DNA of 64,000 nt from Bacillus halotolerans (GCF_001517105.1 NZ_LPVF01000009.1:489742-553741); one strand, 5' to 3'; counted from the stretch's first letter, positions 11,370-21,506 are shown. Numbers and translations: made by a program. The notes: a model not told the origin generated them from the letters alone.

Positions 11370-12177
11370 GTACAGATCCCTTTTTTGTCTTTACTTGACT
11401 ATGCTGCTTCCGCCATTCTTCCCGAGAACTGAAAACGACGAGCTGGCTTTCCAGATTGCGCGGATTTTTCCCGGATTGTATCCCGATGATACCTTCCACC
11501 ATCACCTGTTTGATGAAAATTTCACTTTCTGTTTTTTCTTCGAGCTTAGCCGCAATCGGGTTAAATACCATGTTTGCCAGCAATGATCCGTATAAGGTCG
11601 TCAAAAGTGCAACAGCCATATTCGGACCGAGCATATCAGGGTCATTTAAGTTTTTGAGCATCAGCACCAGCCCGACCAGTGTCCCGATCATGCCCCACGC
11701 CGGAGCAAATTCCCCCGCCTTCTCCAAAACACGCCGGCCTTTGCGGTGACGTTCCTCCATTGCTGCAATTTCTGAATCCATGACAAGCCGAATCGTTTCT
11801 TCATCCCAGCCGTCAACCGCCAGAAGCAGCCCCTTTTTCAAGAATGGATCTCTGATTTCTCTGGCCTGGTCATCCAGTGATAAAAGCCCATGTTTTCGCG
11901 CATGATCGGAAAGGGATACGAAGGTTTTCACAAGATCTTTTACATTGTCTTCTTGGCGGATAAATGCCTGTTTTAACACAGTGGGCGTTTTTTTCAGCTC
12001 TCTCGGCGGAAAACTGATAAAAACAGCGGCGCAAAGCCCTCCTGTTACGATAAAGAAAGAAGTCAGATCTAGAAAAGAGCGGAAACCGCTTATTCCCGAT
12101 CCGGAAATAATTCCAATCACAATAATAATCGTTCCTAACACAAAACCAACAGGTGTAAGATAATCAAAACGTTTCAT
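11359..12177 (-). CDS. motP: Flagellar stator subunit MotP (Na+ type)
   Basis: MotA-family integral membrane protein of 272 residues with four predicted helices: two near the N-terminus (about 7-27 and 33-53) and two around 150-210 (APAWGMIGTLVGLVLML is helix 3), plus cytoplasmic loops that contact the rotor. Of the two adjacent ATGs I use the second (12177), which is better spaced from AGGAGA. It lies 70 bp downstream of ccpA with a terminator between; in B. subtilis ccpA and motPS are partly co-transcribed. Coupled to motS by overlap. Confidence 0.94.
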   Translation of the reverse strand: MKRFDYLTPVGFVLGTIIIVIGIISGSGISGFRSFLDLTSFFIVTGGLCAAVFISFPPRELKKTPTVLKQAFIRQEDNVKDLVKTFVSLSDHARKHGLLSLDDQAREIRDPFLKKGLLLAVDGWDEETIRLVMDSEIAAMEERHRKGRRVLEKAGEFAPAWGMIGTLVGLVLMLKNLNDPDMLGPNMAVALLTTLYGSLLANMVFNPIAAKLEEKTESEIFIKQVMVEGIIGIQSGKNPRNLESQLVVFSSREEWRKQHSQVKTKKGSVHEA

Positions 12178-12193
12178 CATTTCTCCTCACTCA

Positions 12194-12237
12194 TACGAAA
12201 AAAGCAAGAATCCACCTTAGAGGTGAAGCTTGCTTTC
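12194..12237 (-). terminator. ccpA terminator
   Basis: Minus-strand inverted repeat AAGCAAG...CTTGCTT with an inner CACCTCTAAGGTG stem and a T-run, between ccpA and motP. It is likely to allow partial read-through into motPS. Confidence 0.75.
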
Positions 12238-12246
12238 TTGTTTTTC

Positions 12247-13251
12247 TTATGACTTGGTTGACTGTCTTAACTCTATGCGATGCGGCAATTCGACAATATG
12301 CTCTTCCACCGGCTCTTTATTCATGAGCTTTGTCAGCAGTCTCATGGCAACCGCGCCAATATCATACGTCGGCTGAACTACTGTTGAAAGCTGCGGCCGA
12401 ACCATCAAGCTTAATCTCGTATTATCAAAGCCGATAATGTCGAGATCCTCAGGAATGGACAGGCCTTGATCCTGTGCGGCATGAATAATGCCGAGCGCCA
12501 TTTCATCAGTTGCGGAAAGAATCGCTGTCGGTTTTTTGTCCAGGCTCATGAGATGCTGAAGCGCTTCAAGTCCGGAATCATACGTGTAATCACCTTCAGC
12601 GACAAATTGTTCATTAAACGGAAGATTCGCCTCTTCAAGCGCCCGTTTGTAGCCTTGCAGTTTCTTTGAGCGGTTGATCGGTTCTGTCATCGGGCCGGAA
12701 ACAAATGCGATATCAGTGTGCCCCTTATCAACCAAAAGCTTCACCGCGTCATAAATCGCCTGCTCGTAATCAATTGCGACTGATGGTGTTTCACCTTGCT
12801 CTTCAACAGAAGCGGCAAGCACGATCGGCACTGGCGAACGCTTAAATTCCGCTACATGCTCGTCCGTAATGTTTCCGCCCATAAATACGATGCCGTCGAC
12901 CTGTTTGCCGAGCATTGTGTTTAATAAGTGCAGCTCTTTCTCCAAGTTTTGGTCAGAGTTGCTCAAAATGATGTTATATTTATACATTGTCGCGATATCT
13001 TCAATTCCGCGCGCAAGCTCTGAATAGAAAATGCTTGAGATATCAGGAATGATGACACCTACAGTTGTTGTTTTTTTGCTTGCAAGCCCTCTTGCCACCG
13101 CGTTTGGACGGTAGCCGAGACGGTCAATGGCTTCCAAGACTTTCTTTCTCGTTGTCGGTTTTACATTCGGGTTTCCATTCACGACACGGGAAACGGTTGC
13201 CATGCTTACATTAGCTTCTCTCGCTACGTCGTAGATCGTAATATTGCTCAT
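12247..13251 (-). CDS. ccpA: Catabolite control protein A
   Basis: LacI/GalR-family master regulator of carbon catabolite control, 334 residues. The N-terminal helix-turn-helix and hinge (about 1-60) contain [11 protein letters not shown] and the hinge helix; the rest is a periplasmic-binding-protein-like core that binds HPr-Ser46-P. It binds cre sites, of which good examples occur in this window at acuA (8089) and ytcP (56336). ATG 13251 has AAAGGAG upstream. The 240-bp region before it contains no other gene. Length and sequence agree with the B. subtilis protein. Confidence 0.97.
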   Translation of the reverse strand: MSNITIYDVAREANVSMATVSRVVNGNPNVKPTTRKKVLEAIDRLGYRPNAVARGLASKKTTTVGVIIPDISSIFYSELARGIEDIATMYKYNIILSNSDQNLEKELHLLNTMLGKQVDGIVFMGGNITDEHVAEFKRSPVPIVLAASVEEQGETPSVAIDYEQAIYDAVKLLVDKGHTDIAFVSGPMTEPINRSKKLQGYKRALEEANLPFNEQFVAEGDYTYDSGLEALQHLMSLDKKPTAILSATDEMALGIIHAAQDQGLSIPEDLDIIGFDNTRLSLMVRPQLSTVVQPTYDIGAVAMRLLTKLMNKEPVEEHIVELPHRIELRQSTKS

Positions 13252-13486
13252 CCTAAAACCACTCCTTTTACTGGATACACTTATCCTTATCTATAGCATA
13301 AACACTTTATGTAGAGAAATGTCATAATGTCCGAATTTATGTCGTTTATGATTTGTAAGCGTAAGTCAGTAGTCTACATTATTTTTCATTATTCATCAAA
13401 TTTAAATACTTCTCATGAAATTATACACGTTTTTATAGATGATGAAAACGTATACTTGAGTTTTATAATTAAATAAACGAGAAAGC

Positions 13487-13517
13487 GCAAAAAAAAGGCC
13501 GCATATGCGGCCTTTTG
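13487..13517 (-). terminator. aroA terminator
   Basis: Perfect palindrome AAAGGCCGCATATGCGGCCTTT with poly-A/T flanks, between aroA and ccpA, probably active in the leftward direction for aroA. Confidence 0.85.
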
Positions 13518-13533
13518 TATTGATCTCATTCCA

Positions 13534-14610
13534 TTAGGCGTTGACTTTCACCATTGGTTTCAGTTCATTCAGCCATTTTTCGAATTCAGGGATCGCCATT
13601 TGCTGAGCAGAGTCAGAAAGTGCGACTGATGGATCAGGATGAACCTCTGCCATTACGCCGTCAGCACCGATCGCTAAAGCGGCTTTAGCTGTCGGAAGAA
13701 GGAGGTCGCGGCGGCCTGTTGAATGCGTCACATCAACAAAGACCGGCAAATGCGTTTCCTGTTTCAGAATTGGCACAGCTGAAATATCGAGCGTGTTTCT
13801 CGTTGCTGTTTCGTATGTTCTGATACCGCGCTCACAAAGGATAATTTGATCATTGCCTTGTGCCATAATGTATTCAGCTGCATTGATGAATTCCGAGATC
13901 GTTGCAGCAAGTCCGCGTTTCAGAAGGACAGGCTTTTTCACGGAACCTGCAGCTTTCAGCAATTCAAAGTTCTGCATATTACGCGCACCGATCTGAATTA
14001 CATCAATGTAGTCAAGCGCTTCTTCAATATGAGCCGGCGTTACGATTTCGCTGATAACAGCCAGATCAAATTCGTCCGCTACACGTTTTAAGATTTGGAG
14101 TCCTTCTACACCGAGGCCTTGGAAATCGTATGGGCTCGTACGAGGCTTAAAGGCTCCTCCGCGGAGAATTTTAATCCCTTGTTTTTTAGCAGCCGCAGCC
14201 ACTTCCGCCACCTGCTCATAGCTCTCAACCGCACATGGTCCGACGATAAATCTTTGCTGGCCGTCTCCGACTTTTTCACCTTTGATATCAACGATTGTAT
14301 CTTCAGGTTTTTTCTTACGGGAAACAAGCAGCGCTTTGCTGTGATCTTCCTCCTGAAGCTCTAAACCTGCTTTAAAGATTTCTTTAAAAATGTGCTGGAT
14401 AGTAGAATTTTCGAAAGGTCCGTCATTGTTTTCAATGATTTTATTTAACATTGTGCGTTCTCTGACAGGATCAAAGCGATTGACACCTTGCGCTTCTTTC
14501 GCTTTACCGATCTCTTTCACAACATTTCCGCGCTGGTTGATTAATTTTAAAATTTGCAAGTTTAATTCGTCTGCCTGCTGCCTTAGAAGCTCTAATTCTG
14601 TGTTGCTCAT
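13534..14610 (-). CDS. aroA: Bifunctional chorismate mutase / DAHP synthase
   Basis: First enzyme of the shikimate pathway, joining phosphoenolpyruvate and erythrose 4-phosphate, fused to an N-terminal AroQ chorismate mutase domain (about 1-90) that acts as the feedback sensor for chorismate/prephenate. The C-terminal type I-beta synthase (about 105-358) shows [24 protein letters not shown] and HSTGRR. I start at ATG 14610 (MSNTELELL) with AAAGGATG upstream, giving 358 residues as in B. subtilis; there is an in-frame extension to 14634. It is a single-gene unit with its own terminator. In B. subtilis this gene is called aroA (aroG in other schemes). Confidence 0.96.
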   Translation of the reverse strand: MSNTELELLRQQADELNLQILKLINQRGNVVKEIGKAKEAQGVNRFDPVRERTMLNKIIENNDGPFENSTIQHIFKEIFKAGLELQEEDHSKALLVSRKKKPEDTIVDIKGEKVGDGQQRFIVGPCAVESYEQVAEVAAAAKKQGIKILRGGAFKPRTSPYDFQGLGVEGLQILKRVADEFDLAVISEIVTPAHIEEALDYIDVIQIGARNMQNFELLKAAGSVKKPVLLKRGLAATISEFINAAEYIMAQGNDQIILCERGIRTYETATRNTLDISAVPILKQETHLPVFVDVTHSTGRRDLLLPTAKAALAIGADGVMAEVHPDPSVALSDSAQQMAIPEFEKWLNELKPMVKVNA

Positions 14611-14807
14611 TTTTTTCATCCTTTCCCTGCACATTCATTTTTTATTTTGTAGTTAACATGCATCTTACTATAAGTAAAACCAAATGGAAATACTGAAATA
14701 CAAAATTTTTAAAAAAGTCTACTTTATTACCCAAACGCTTTTAAGTGATAAAGTAATGTATGATGCTATCGTACATGATGTGAAGAAAATGATCAATAGT
14801 TTTTTTC

Positions 14808-14843
14808 AAAAAAAAAGCGCCAGATCATATCTGGACGCTTTTT
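14808..14843 (-). terminator. ytxGHJ operon terminator
   Basis: Stem AAGCG(C)CCAGAT / ATCTGG(A)CGCTT with long T-run on each side, directly after the ytxJ stop codon. Confidence 0.85.
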
Positions 14844-14844
14844 T

Positions 14845-15171
14845 CTAGGACAGATGCTGCTCAATCGCCGCTTCTGTAATTTGTGAATGTGAGGTATGCC
14901 ACTTTACTTCACCGTTTTGGATCACGAAAACTTGAGGGCTTTCGTGCTTGACTCCGTATGTTTCTACGATGAAATTTGACAGGGGCCGTGCCTCTTGTAC
15001 TTGCAGATAGTAAGCCGGCACTTCTTCATGATGATTTGCAAAGGCATTAAATTCTTGAAATGCGGCTTGACTGATCGGGCATGTTAAGCTGTGCTTAAAA
15101 AACAAGAATGTGCCTTCCTTTTCTGCAATACGCTTAAACTCTTCCTCAGATTGAATTAGCTGTTTTGCCAT
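14845..15171 (-). CDS. ytxJ: Monothiol bacilliredoxin / general stress protein YtxJ (BrxC)
   Basis: Thioredoxin-fold protein of 108 residues with a single active-site cysteine in the motif FKHSLTCPIS (about residues 25-34), the TCPI form of a monothiol bacilliredoxin rather than CxxC. It is expected to remove or transfer bacillithiol from oxidised proteins. It is the last gene of the ytxGHJ stress operon, 24 bp after ytxH, under the sigma-B promoter at 16135-16159. Length equals the B. subtilis protein. Confidence 0.92.
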   Translation of the reverse strand: MAKQLIQSEEEFKRIAEKEGTFLFFKHSLTCPISQAAFQEFNAFANHHEEVPAYYLQVQEARPLSNFIVETYGVKHESPQVFVIQNGEVKWHTSHSQITEAAIEQHLS

Positions 15172-15195
15172 TAGTCAAGTCTGCTCCTTCCGGGC

Positions 15196-15651
15196 TCAGC
15201 GGTTGATGTGCTCGGCCTGTTTTTGTGCATCTTTCAGCTCGTCTTTTACGTCTTCTTTCGTTTGGAGGACTTGATCTTTTGCTTCGTCAGCCGCCTGCAT
15301 TGCTTCGTTTTTCATATCTTGCATAGCAGATGATGACTCGGTATTTGCAGATTTTGAACGGTCTCTTAAATCTTTGACCTTGTTCATGATCTGTCCTGAC
15401 TGATCGGCGACAAGCTGTGTGATGTTAGATGTTTTGTCTTTTGCAATGCTGACATATTGTGTGCCTTTTTCTTTTGCGTCTGCCGTCATTTTATCTGTTT
15501 TATCCCGCAGAGCAACAGCTTGATTTCCGAGATCGTCGCGTAGTTCTTTCCCAGATTTAGGTGCTAGGAAAAGCGCAGTGGTGGCTCCGATGATTCCTCC
15601 GATTAAAGTACCGATTAAAAAATCTTTACTATTAATTCCATCTTTGCTCAT
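15196..15651 (-). CDS. ytxH: General stress protein YtxH
   Basis: A 151-residue protein with an N-terminal Gly-rich hydrophobic segment (FLIGTLIGGIIGATTALFLA, about 10-30) containing the YtxH-family pattern, followed by APKSGKELR and a long Ala/Lys/Asp/Gln-rich amphipathic helix reminiscent of LEA-type proteins. It is probably membrane-associated. The second of two adjacent ATGs (15651) is best spaced from GAGGAGG. Middle gene of the sigma-B operon; the molecular role is unknown, a stress-protective function being inferred from family and regulation. Confidence 0.92.
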   Translation of the reverse strand: MSKDGINSKDFLIGTLIGGIIGATTALFLAPKSGKELRDDLGNQAVALRDKTDKMTADAKEKGTQYVSIAKDKTSNITQLVADQSGQIMNKVKDLRDRSKSANTESSSAMQDMKNEAMQAADEAKDQVLQTKEDVKDELKDAQKQAEHINR

Positions 15652-15681
15652 CATTATTCCTCCTCAAAGTGTTTTTCTCTC

Positions 15682-16101
15682 TTAAAGAGCTGATTTCTTT
15701 CGCTTCCACTTCTCCCAAATTTCCATTGCTGCTTGGCTCCAGGTGACAACCTGATTGATTTTATCTTGGTTTTCTCTCACTGATGCCGATACAGACCCTG
15801 CCGCCTGCTTCATTGATGTATTGAACTGCTGCACAGAGGTTCCCACCCCTTGAACAGCATGAACGACCGTGTTCAGCTTTTCTGATTTTTCCTGAATATC
15901 TTCAGCCAAGCGGTTGGTCTTATGTAAAAGCTCGGCAGTTTCAGTGGTAATGCCTTTCATTTGTCCCTCCAGCCCTTCGAGCGTGGATGCAACATGTTTT
16001 AATGTCAGCTGCAGTGACTTTAGTGTTTTAGACAAATAGATCACTAAAACGAGAAATGCTACTGCGATTAGTGCAACGCTTAAATAAAGAATGATAATCA
16101 T
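15682..16101 (-). CDS. ytxG: General stress protein YtxG (DUF948 family)
   Basis: A 139-residue protein with an N-terminal transmembrane helix (about 3-23, [20 protein letters not shown]) followed by a long coiled coil typical of DUF948 proteins and resembling the signalling stalk of chemoreceptors. First gene of the ytxG-ytxH-ytxJ stress operon, with AAGGAGG upstream of the ATG and a clear sigma-B promoter 34 bases before it. Function unknown. Confidence 0.92.
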   Translation of the reverse strand: MIIILYLSVALIAVAFLVLVIYLSKTLKSLQLTLKHVASTLEGLEGQMKGITTETAELLHKTNRLAEDIQEKSEKLNTVVHAVQGVGTSVQQFNTSMKQAAGSVSASVRENQDKINQVVTWSQAAMEIWEKWKRKKSAL

Positions 16102-16134
16102 CTTAAACCTCCTTGCTGCAGGATATACTGCTGT

Positions 16135-16159
16135 TTACCCGATTTGTAAAATCATAAAC
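16135..16159 (-). promoter_or_regulatory. Sigma-B promoter of ytxGHJ
   Basis: Minus-strand GTTTAT (16154-16159), 13-base spacer, GGGTAA (16135-16140): a near-consensus sigma-B promoter. Sigma-B control of this operon is established in B. subtilis, where sigma-H also acts. Confidence 0.85.
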
Positions 16160-16235
16160 ATATCTGTTGGGCTGTATACATATTATTCTCCATTACATTT
16201 GAAAAATCCTTTAAGAGGATGTCTCTTCAGATAAA

Positions 16236-16264
16236 TAAAAAGCAGTGAAATCACTGCTTTTTAT
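16236..16264 (-). terminator. murC terminator
   Basis: Minus-strand stem AAAGCAGTGA / TCACTGCTTT and T-run straddling the murC stop codon. Confidence 0.8.
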
Positions 16265-17562
16265 TATGCCATGACGTTTTCGTAGGCTCTCATATATTTT
16301 TGGATATCTCCTGCTCCCATAAAGATGAGAACGGCTTTATCATGAGCTTTTAAAACAGATGTATCATCTTCTGCAATCAGCTTGGCATTATTAATTTTTC
16401 CCTGCAGGTCGCCGATCGTCAGCTTTCCTGCGTTTTCCCGGGCTGACCCGAAGATGTCGCATAAATACACACAGTCTGCCCCGCTCAGGCTTTCAGCAAA
16501 TTCATCAAGGAATTGCTGTGTCCGCGTAAATGTATGTGGCTGGAATACCGCAACGATTTCACGATCAGGATATTTCTGTCTTGCCGCCTCAATCGTCACT
16601 TTTATTTCTGTCGGATGATGAGCGTAATCATCAATTAACACTTGGTTTCCGAGCTGTTTCTCATTGAATCTGCGTTTGACGCCTCCGAATGATTTGAGGC
16701 CATGTTTAATAACGCTGGCGTCAATTTCTTCATAATGGCACAACGCGATGACCGCCAATGAGTTCAATACATTATGATGGCCGTACGCAGGAATATAAAA
16801 TGTGTCATAGAATGTATTGCGGACAAAGACATCGAAAGTTGTCCCTTCTGTGCTTTTTACGATGTTTCTCGCTTGAAAATCATTTTCTTCTCCTGTGCCG
16901 TAATAAACGACAGGCACATTTGCATGGATTTTCGGCAGATACTCATCATCACCGCAGGCAATAATGCCTTTGTTAACTTGAAGAGCCATTTCCTGAAAAG
17001 CGTCAAACACATCGTCAATATTTGAGAAGTAATCAGGATGATCAAAATCAATATTCGTCATAATCGCGTAGTCAGGCTGATAGCTTAAGAAATGGCGGCG
17101 GTATTCGCACGCTTCAAATACGAAGTATTCGCTGTTTTCATTTCCTTGGCCTGTTCCGTCCCCGATTAAGAAAGACGTCGGTTTTGCGTTTTGGATGACG
17201 TGAGCCAGCAGCCCCGTAGTCGACGTTTTACCGTGCGCACCAGTAACCGCGACACTGGTGAATTTTTTCATGTAGTCACCTAAAAACTTATGATAACGAA
17301 TCACCGGAATTCCGTCAGACATCGCTTTTTCAATCTCAGGGTGCGTGTCTGGGAATGCGTTTCCGGCGATAACTGTCATGCCGGGTTTGATGTTATCCGC
17401 GCTAAAAGGAAGAACAGTGATGTTTCTTTTTTCAAGCGCCGTTTGTGTAAAAATGAATTTTTCGATATCCGATCCTTGGACAGTATATCCATTATCATGA
17501 AGTATTTGGGCAAGCGGACTCATACCCGTCCCTTTTATTCCAACAAAATGATAAACAGTCAT
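16264..17562 (-). CDS. murC: UDP-N-acetylmuramate-L-alanine ligase
   Basis: ATP-dependent ligase that adds L-Ala to UDP-MurNAc, the first step of the peptidoglycan stem peptide. The 432-residue protein has an N-terminal Rossmann-like domain ([13 protein letters not shown]), the ATP-binding loop [10 protein letters not shown] (about 108-117), the central Mur ligase domain with [10 protein letters not shown], and a C-terminal domain with [13 protein letters not shown] 17562 has GGAGG upstream. It lies 247 bp downstream of sftA in the same direction. Length as in B. subtilis. Confidence 0.96.
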   Translation of the reverse strand: MTVYHFVGIKGTGMSPLAQILHDNGYTVQGSDIEKFIFTQTALEKRNITVLPFSADNIKPGMTVIAGNAFPDTHPEIEKAMSDGIPVIRYHKFLGDYMKKFTSVAVTGAHGKTSTTGLLAHVIQNAKPTSFLIGDGTGQGNENSEYFVFEACEYRRHFLSYQPDYAIMTNIDFDHPDYFSNIDDVFDAFQEMALQVNKGIIACGDDEYLPKIHANVPVVYYGTGEENDFQARNIVKSTEGTTFDVFVRNTFYDTFYIPAYGHHNVLNSLAVIALCHYEEIDASVIKHGLKSFGGVKRRFNEKQLGNQVLIDDYAHHPTEIKVTIEAARQKYPDREIVAVFQPHTFTRTQQFLDEFAESLSGADCVYLCDIFGSARENAGKLTIGDLQGKINNAKLIAEDDTSVLKAHDKAVLIFMGAGDIQKYMRAYENVMA

Positions 17563-17620
17563 AATTGTACCTCCAACAAACGTCTATCTGTTCCCCAGTA
17601 TATGACGTTCATTTCAATTT

Positions 17621-17652
17621 GCGACCGCGGCGGCTGAAAAGCCGCCTGACGG
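17621..17652. other. GC-rich hairpin in the sftA-murC intergenic region
   Basis: GGCGGCT-GAAA-AGCCGCC (17629-17646) is a perfect 7-bp stem with a tetraloop, extended by imperfect GC pairing, in an AT-rich 246-bp gap. No T-run follows on the minus strand, so it is not a standard sftA terminator; it could be an RNA stability or processing element in the murC leader. The rest of the gap shows nothing else I can support. Confidence 0.4.
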
Positions 17653-17808
17653 CGTATCCTTATATTTTTTGTTATGTTCAGTATCCGGTTATTTCTTTCC
17701 GATTAAACCTGAATATCACGATTTCTATGCCCATTTGCTGTAAAGCGGCATAGCTGTTAAATGCTCTATCCATTATCATACCATGTTTGCTGTGAAAATG
17801 AACCTATA

Positions 17809-20724
17809 TTATTCGTTTATTAAATCACTTGCAGTGATCAGCACCTCTCGAGGCTTGCTTCCTTTCGCCTCAGAGATCATACCTTCCGCTTCCATCATAT
17901 CAATCAGCCTTGCAGCCCGATTATATCCGATTCTGAATCTTCTTTGCAGGCTTGACGTGCTTGCACTGTTCTGCTCAACAACAAATTCGCACGCCTCATA
18001 AAACAGCTCATCCTCTTCCTTTAAGGCAGAGCCTTGTCTGACCAATTCTTCCTGTTCGAATAAATAAGCTGGCGGCAGCTGGTTTCTGACATGGGAAACG
18101 ACACGGTCAATTTCCCGGTCCGATACAAAGTTGCCTTGAAGACGGACCGGTTTTCCAGAACCGTTCTCTAAAAAGAGCATATCTCCTTTGCCGAGAAGTT
18201 TTTCCGCACCAGCCATGTCAATGATTGTTCGGGAATCAACCTGGCTGGAGACAGAAAACGCAATTCTCGTCGGGATATTCGCTTTAATCAGACCGGTAAT
18301 GACATCGACTGACGGACGCTGAGTCGCGACTAGCAAATGGATTCCGCAGGCTCTTGCTTTTTGAGCAATCCGGGCAATGCTTTCTTCTACATCATTTGGA
18401 GCTACCATCATCAAGTCGGCAAGCTCGTCAATGACCACAACTAAATACGGCAATTTTTCGCCCGTTTGGTGATCTGAGGTTAATTGATTAAAACGGTCAA
18501 TATCGCGAACACCGGAATGGGCAAACAGTTCATAGCGGCGCTCCATTTCCTCAACGACCCATTTTAAAGCAGCTGTGGCCGCTTTGGCGTCGGTAATGAC
18601 AGGGCTGACGAGATGAGGAATTTTGTTGTAAGGCGCAAGCTCTACCATTTTCGGATCAATCAGCAGCACCTTCACTTCACTCGGATCAGCTTTATAAAGC
18701 AGACTCACTAAAATCGTATTGATGCACACGCTTTTTCCCGATCCTGTAGCTCCGGCAATAAGACCGTGCGGCATTTTCTTCAGATCAATGACAACAGGAT
18801 TCCCCGAAATATCCAATCCAAGTGCTGCCGTAAGCGGTGACGTGCTCGTCCTGAAAGCAGAGCTGCGAATCATTTGGCGCAAATCAACCACCTTGCTCAT
18901 GCGGTTCGGCACTTCAATTCCGATCGTGTTTTTCCCCGGAATCGGCGCTTCTATTCGAATATCTCTGGCGGACAGGCTGAGTTTAATGTCATCAGACAGG
19001 TTGGTGATTTTATTCACCTTTACACCCGGTTCAGGGTGTACTTCAAATCTTGTGACTGACGGCCCTTGCGTTACATGAACCACATTGGCCCGAACGTTAA
19101 AGTTTTTCAAAGTTAAATCAAGCAGCTGACACTGGTTTTCTATCCACGCAGAATCGTCCTGAACTTGTGCTGGCGGCACATCAAGCAGTGCGACATTTGG
19201 GAACACATAGCTTCCGCGGCGCTCCCCTGCTTTTTGCTGTTTATGCGCATCGCTTTTCAGCATCATAACATTAAAAGGAACAGACGGTCCCTTCTGAAGT
19301 GCTGGACTTCGTTCAGGATTGTTACGCGACTTCTCGGTTCTGTTCTGCTGTTCTGCTGGGGCCGTGCGTCTTTCACCCGCAGGAACTTCTTCCTCCCGGC
19401 TTTCATCCACCGCAGAATAGGATTGAGAATCCTCTTCTGTGCTATGTTCCGGTTCTGGATAGTCATTTATCTGGGCCGCGGTTGCTTCAGGCTGGCTGTT
19501 TTCCTCTATCACTTGAGCTGATGCAGCTTCCGGAATGATTTCTTCGTGAGCAGCTGTATGGCTGCCTGACAGTTCCTCTGCTTCTTGCCCGGCATCTGCC
19601 ACAGTCTCTTCCTCGTATCGTTCATTATGCAAGAAAGGCTTTTCATGCTCATGGAATTCCATTTTTTCTGCTGGGGCTGACATGGTGTCAGCAGTTTCTG
19701 GAACAGCTTTTTCACGAACGTTTCCTTCGTTGGCTGACGGCTCTTCTGCCTCAGTTTCAGCACCTGTCACAGCCTCTTCCCCATATCGCTCATCGGGTAA
19801 GAAATGCTCTTCCTTTTCAGGCTCATGGTTTTCCGTTTGTTCTGCTTGAGTTGAGGCGGTCTCAGCAGTTTCTGGAACAGCTTCTTCGCGGGCATATTCT
19901 TCGTTACCTGACAGCTTTTCTGCTTCCATTCCGGCACCTGTCACAGTCTCTTCCCAAGATTTTTCTTCGCGCAAGAAGGATTCTTCCTGCTGCATATTCA
20001 TTTGTTCTGTTTCTTCTGACCGCATCTCAGCAGCTTTTGGAGCCATTTCGTCTCCAGCGTTTACTTTTTTGTCTGACAGCTCCTCTGCGGAGTGCTTTGC
20101 CATTGTTTCATTCGTACTATTTAGGACGCCAGAAGGCTGTTCTTCAAATCGGTCATATGAAAAGAGAGGCTCCTTCTTCTGTTGCTGCGGCGGCCGGTCC
20201 GGCATCGGATAGCTGCGTTCGCGTTCGATTTCTTCTGAAAGCAGCGTTACCTTCTCTTCTGCAGGTTCAGGCTTTTTTTGCACACCTTTTTTTTCCGCAG
20301 ATTGTTTCGGCACGTCCTTTTTCACAGATGGTTTTTGATTAAATCCATATACAGGCGAAGGTATATTTGTCGGTTTAAAAGGTTTCTTGGCCGGCTCTGA
20401 TTTTTCATATGTATGATGCTCTTTTTCATTATTTGTGCGGTCTCTGTGCTGAGCAGCGCTCGCACGAGGCTCCGCTTGCGGTTCCTCCGATGGCGGTCGG
20501 CGCCTTCTCAAATCATTTTTTTGGTATCCGTCAGGCACAACCGGAAAACGGAACTTGCCTTTAGGATATTCGTAATATATTTTAGGATCTTCCATTCGTT
20601 TTAATTGTCCTTCGGAGTGATGCGATTCTGGCTGTTTCGGAATTTGAGCAGGTTTTGTCTCCCGTTCAGCGTCCTCTTCACTCTCTCCTAAAAACAAATC
20701 AAAAAATTTATGAAGCCAACTCAT
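17809..20724 (-). CDS. sftA: FtsK/SpoIIIE-type DNA translocase SftA
   Basis: Septum-associated motor that clears chromosomal DNA from the division site. The 971-residue protein has a short amphipathic N-terminus without the four membrane helices of SpoIIIE, a very long acidic Glu/Pro/Ala-rich linker (about 70-485), then the motor: alpha domain about 500-610, RecA-like beta domain with Walker A GATGSGKS (658-665) and Walker B LVVVIDELAD (761-770), and the gamma winged-helix domain (906-971) that reads polar DNA motifs. The linker contains about three tandem degenerate repeats (see repeat entry). The B. subtilis 168 protein is a little shorter (about 952 by memory). Confidence 0.95.
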   Translation of the reverse strand: MSWLHKFFDLFLGESEEDAERETKPAQIPKQPESHHSEGQLKRMEDPKIYYEYPKGKFRFPVVPDGYQKNDLRRRRPPSEEPQAEPRASAAQHRDRTNNEKEHHTYEKSEPAKKPFKPTNIPSPVYGFNQKPSVKKDVPKQSAEKKGVQKKPEPAEEKVTLLSEEIERERSYPMPDRPPQQQKKEPLFSYDRFEEQPSGVLNSTNETMAKHSAEELSDKKVNAGDEMAPKAAEMRSEETEQMNMQQEESFLREEKSWEETVTGAGMEAEKLSGNEEYAREEAVPETAETASTQAEQTENHEPEKEEHFLPDERYGEEAVTGAETEAEEPSANEGNVREKAVPETADTMSAPAEKMEFHEHEKPFLHNERYEEETVADAGQEAEELSGSHTAAHEEIIPEAASAQVIEENSQPEATAAQINDYPEPEHSTEEDSQSYSAVDESREEEVPAGERRTAPAEQQNRTEKSRNNPERSPALQKGPSVPFNVMMLKSDAHKQQKAGERRGSYVFPNVALLDVPPAQVQDDSAWIENQCQLLDLTLKNFNVRANVVHVTQGPSVTRFEVHPEPGVKVNKITNLSDDIKLSLSARDIRIEAPIPGKNTIGIEVPNRMSKVVDLRQMIRSSAFRTSTSPLTAALGLDISGNPVVIDLKKMPHGLIAGATGSGKSVCINTILVSLLYKADPSEVKVLLIDPKMVELAPYNKIPHLVSPVITDAKAATAALKWVVEEMERRYELFAHSGVRDIDRFNQLTSDHQTGEKLPYLVVVIDELADLMMVAPNDVEESIARIAQKARACGIHLLVATQRPSVDVITGLIKANIPTRIAFSVSSQVDSRTIIDMAGAEKLLGKGDMLFLENGSGKPVRLQGNFVSDREIDRVVSHVRNQLPPAYLFEQEELVRQGSALKEEDELFYEACEFVVEQNSASTSSLQRRFRIGYNRAARLIDMMEAEGMISEAKGSKPREVLITASDLINE
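19510..19971 (-). repeat. Tandem ~57-residue repeats in the SftA linker
   Basis: Within SftA residues 252-405 a unit recurs: EETVTGAGMEAEKLSG..., then EEAVTGAETEAEEPSA..., then EETVADAGQEAEELSG..., the first two full units each ending in a DERYG/NERYE segment after an AVPETA block. The third is partial. The units have diverged but are clearly related, showing expansion by internal duplication in a disordered region. Confidence 0.8.
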
Positions 20725-20810
20725 AATTCATCTCTAACTCCCTTATAGTTTTCTGGGACGATTTTTAGTATACCACTGCTTGTCGGCCCAGAAAAGATTA
20801 AGCTTTCAGC

Positions 20811-20849
20811 AAAACAAAGCCGCTAAACAAGGGCTTAGCGGCTTTTTTA
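20811..20849 (-). terminator. ytpPQR operon terminator
   Basis: Minus-strand stem AAAGCCGCTAAG / TTTAGCGGCTTT with flanking A/T runs, between ytpR and sftA. Confidence 0.85.
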
Positions 20850-20884
20850 ACATGATTCGATTTTTTCGGCGCGTTTATGGGAGT

Positions 20885-21490
20885 CTAAAACTGAAATGCG
20901 TCTCCAGCCTCATGGTTTCCTTCTAATACAAGGATTCCTTTTTCAGCCGGAGCGTCAGGCAATGCAAGCTCTTTTGCGGAGCAGATCATTCCGCTCGACG
21001 GTACGCCCCGAAGCTCAGCATCCTTAATGACGAGTCCGCTCGGCATCACAGCGCCGACTTTGGCAACGACAACGTTTTGACCTTGATCAACATTAGGCGC
21101 GCCGCAAACGATCTGAAGCGTTTCATCTCCTACGTTGACTTTACATACGCTTAATTTATCCGCATTCGGATGTTTTTCTTTTGATTCAACATATCCGACA
21201 ACAAACTTTGGCGATAAATCAACGACTAATGTTTCTTCAATGCCGTTTCTGTTTAGCATTTCATTCACATCTTGAACGAATGTTTCTGAAAGGGCAACAG
21301 GGCCGTTTTCATCAATGGTTAAGTATGAAGACGCGTTAAAGATGTTAAAACCCGTCGTTTCATTTGTTTCGCTATTGAAAATTTTGACGACGTCGCCGTG
21401 TTTTTCATAGCCTACTTGCTCGCGCGTTACGTCTTTTAGAGAGATCAGAAGTGTATCTCCCACACCTTCTTTATTATAAAAAGCGTTCAT
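20885..21490 (-). CDS. ytpR: Putative tRNA-binding protein YtpR
   Basis: A 201-residue protein: a DUF4479 N-terminal domain (about 1-90) followed by an EMAP/PheT-type tRNA-binding OB fold (about 92-200) with the pattern [21 protein letters not shown] and a CGAPN turn. It resembles the N-terminal tRNA-binding part of phenylalanyl-tRNA synthetase beta chain and may act as a free chaperone or editing partner. I start at ATG 21490 with AAAGGA upstream; an extension into ytpQ is open but unlikely. Last gene of ytpPQR. Confidence 0.93.
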   Translation of the reverse strand: MNAFYNKEGVGDTLLISLKDVTREQVGYEKHGDVVKIFNSETNETTGFNIFNASSYLTIDENGPVALSETFVQDVNEMLNRNGIEETLVVDLSPKFVVGYVESKEKHPNADKLSVCKVNVGDETLQIVCGAPNVDQGQNVVVAKVGAVMPSGLVIKDAELRGVPSSGMICSAKELALPDAPAEKGILVLEGNHEAGDAFQF

Positions 21491-21506
21491 AAGTAAAAAA
21501 TCCTTT

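Noticed and set aside
13440..13453. cre-like TGAAAACGTATACT upstream of ccpA
   Set aside because: Two fixed positions disagree with the consensus and it lies about 190 bp from the gene.
17710..17811. 33-residue leftward frame MIMDRAFNSYAALQQMG upstream of murC
   Set aside because: No ribosome binding site and nothing recognisable; likely chance.
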